Under the pieces are notes generated by a model, which saw only the letters and a list, made by a program, of their open reading frames with translations, ran no database searches and was not told the DNA's origin. A program made the translations under genes and the position numbers. 7,113 nucleotides of DNA from Alistipes sp. (GTDB lineage Bacteria > Bacteroidota > Bacteroidia > Bacteroidales > Rikenellaceae), in NCBI GenBank assembly GCA_022511355.1, contig JAFLRS010000086.1:1-7113 (forward strand), written 5' to 3'. Each line of letters opens with the position of its first letter. Position 1 is the first letter of the stretch. Shown piece by piece: positions 6,285 through 7,113 of the stretch.

Positions 6285-6791
6285 ATGATTAACAAGGTTA
6301 TACTTGTAGGAAACGTGGGTGCCGATCCCGAAATCCGCACCACCGAATCGGGTGTCAAGGTTGCCAATCTGCGCCTTGCGACCACCGAAAGAACCTTCGA
6401 CCGTCAGACCAACACGGCGAAGGAGTATACCGAATGGCACAGCATCGTGCTGTGGCGCGGTCTGGCCGACGTGGTGGACCGTTATGTGCGCAAAGGTTCG
6501 CAACTCTATATCGAAGGCAGCCTTCGTTCGCGCGAATGGACCGACCGCGAGAATCAGAAACACTTCTCGGTGGAGATTGTGGCTTCCGACATGAAGCTGC
6601 TCGGCCGCCGCAGCGACAATTCGGGTAATGGCGGCGAGCGTCTTTCCGGCGGCAACGGCGGCGGTTATCAGCAGCCGCAGCAGAGTTACGGTCAGCCTGC
6701 ACAGCCGCAGGGCTATGCTCCGACTCCTGTGCCGGTACAGCAGCCTCCCGTGGCGGCTCCTGCCGAGGACCCCGACGACCTGCCGTTCTGA
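6285..6791 (+). CDS. ssb: Single-stranded DNA-binding protein
   Basis: SSB coats single-stranded DNA during replication, recombination and repair and recruits partner enzymes through its C-terminal tip. The 168 residues divide into an OB-fold domain (1-106, beginning MINKVILVGNVGADPE and including TEWHSIVLW at 49-57 and the REW motif at 83-85), a Gly-rich then Pro/Gln-rich flexible linker (about 112-160, with repeated PQ and QP pairs), and the acidic tip DPDDLPF at 162-168, a form of the universal DDIPF tail. The protein is therefore complete at both ends. It follows punA by 8 nt with no promoter visible in the gap and is closed by a strong terminator 22 nt downstream, so it is read as the third gene of the lpxK operon; an internal promoter within punA cannot be excluded. 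Upstream of its ATG is a weak AGAGA purine run that may act as ribosome binding site. Confidence 0.97.
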   Translation: MINKVILVGNVGADPEIRTTESGVKVANLRLATTERTFDRQTNTAKEYTEWHSIVLWRGLADVVDRYVRKGSQLYIEGSLRSREWTDRENQKHFSVEIVASDMKLLGRRSDNSGNGGERLSGGNGGGYQQPQQSYGQPAQPQGYAPTPVPVQQPPVAAPAEDPDDLPF

Positions 6792-6813
6792 GCCGGCCGT
6801 GAGCCGTAGAGCG

Positions 6814-6854
6814 AAGCGCCGCAAAGAGTAGAAATCTCTTTGCGGCGCTTTTTT
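6814..6854 (+). terminator. Intrinsic terminator of the lpxK-punA-ssb operon
   Basis: A perfect 15-bp stem (AAGCGCCGCAAAGAG at 6814-6828 with its reverse complement at 6836-6850) closes a 7-nt loop, TAGAAAT, and runs into six T residues at 6849-6854. The GC-rich base and T tract are the classical factor-independent pattern on the plus strand. On the minus strand the stem is followed by TCGC rather than a T run, so it should act less well on the convergent deaminase gene. Confidence 0.93.
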
Positions 6855-6857
6855 GTT

Positions 6858-6878
6858 GCGGCCCGCGCAGCAGGCCGC
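6858..6878. other. Short GC hairpin between the ssb terminator and the deaminase gene
   Basis: GCGGCC at 6858-6863 pairs with GGCCGC at 6873-6878 around a 9-nt loop. There is no T run on either side, so it is not a convincing terminator by itself; on the minus strand it lies downstream of the deaminase stop and could contribute to 3'-end structure together with the next hairpin. It may be chance in GC-rich sequence. Confidence 0.3.
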
Positions 6879-6898
6879 GGAAGGTAAGGGTCGGTTTT

Positions 6899-7113
6899 TT
6901 ATATCTCCAACTGTATGCATTCGATGCCGCCGCGCCGCAGCAGTTCCAGTCCGTCGTCGCTGCGGTAACGGTCCGAGTAGACTATGCGCTTAATGCCGGC
7001 CTGAATAATCAGTTTCGAGCATTCGATGCAGGGCGATGCCGTAACATAGAGTGTTGCTCCGTCGCAGTTGTTGGCGCTTTTGGCCACTTTGGTTATGGCG
7101 TTGGCTTCGGCGT
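6899..7113 (-). CDS. dCMP deaminase-like zinc-dependent (deoxy)cytidylate deaminase, C-terminal part, 5' end outside window
   Basis: Seventy complete codons are visible before the right edge. They begin AEANAITKVAKSANN, and the split codon before them ends in AC, which fits the His of the zinc-binding HAE motif. PCIEC follows at fragment residues 27-31, with Cys28 and Cys31 as the other two zinc ligands, so the active site of a cytidine/deoxycytidylate deaminase fold is present. The segment KLIIQAGIKRIVYSDRYRSDDGLELL matches the ComEB/dCMP deaminase branch, which converts dCMP to dUMP for thymidylate synthesis; exact substrate is inferred. A GTG at 7085-7087 is internal, since the zinc motif lies upstream of it. 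The gene converges on ssb, 107 nt away. No clear terminator of its own is visible. Confidence 0.9.
   Translation of the reverse strand, partial: AEANAITKVAKSANNCDGATLYVTASPCIECSKLIIQAGIKRIVYSDRYRSDDGLELLRRGGIECIQLEI

Noticed and set aside
1..7113. Search for mobile elements, CRISPR repeats, tRNA or rRNA genes, defence or toxin genes
   Set aside because: No direct-repeat array, transposase, terminal inverted repeat, RNA gene or defence domain was seen. Nearly all of the sequence is accounted for by housekeeping genes and short regulatory gaps.

Overview
This window looks like a piece of a Bacteroidota chromosome, most likely a Bacteroidales gut commensal of the Alistipes (Rikenellaceae) type. 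The genus is an inference from fairly GC-rich codon usage together with Bacteroidota-style proteins and a Bacteroidota-type promoter (TTTG, 19 nt, TATCTTTG). All genes read as intact housekeeping genes. I see no insertion sequence, prophage gene, tRNA, rRNA, CRISPR array or defence system. Two genes are cut by the window edges.

Layout: (1) The 3' part of htpG, the bacterial Hsp90 chaperone, runs rightward to 1289. (2) A perfect 17-bp hairpin at 1313-1350 separates htpG from a convergent leftward operon and looks like a shared bidirectional terminator. (3) The leftward operon (4279 to 1353) has four genes, each overlapping the next: an M23/LytM-type cell-wall peptidase lipoprotein, a YhbP-like UPF0306 split-barrel protein, ispD (isoprenoid precursor synthesis) and a small two-helix membrane protein with a bacterial PH-like domain. 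(4) A 145-nt AT-rich divergent promoter region (4280-4424) carries a good Bacteroidota promoter for the rightward operon and a -7 element very close to the M23 start codon. (5) The rightward operon is lpxK (lipid A 4'-kinase), punA (purine nucleoside phosphorylase) and ssb (single-strand DNA-binding protein), closed by a strong intrinsic terminator at 6814-6854. (6) The C-terminal part of a leftward dCMP/cytidine deaminase-family gene enters from the right edge.

Working together: the leftward operon puts peptidoglycan hydrolysis and isoprenoid (undecaprenyl carrier) precursor supply in one transcript, and the divergent operon starts with the lipid A kinase, so the region is centred on cell-envelope construction. 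punA, ssb and the deaminase add nucleotide and DNA metabolism. The gene functions are well supported by motifs. The points worth a second look are a His-to-Asp change at the expected zinc-ligand position of the M23 peptidase, the unusually short or absent leader of the M23 operon, the run of overlapping genes, and the clean architecture of the terminator between htpG and its convergent neighbour. I did not find evidence for a previously undescribed system.
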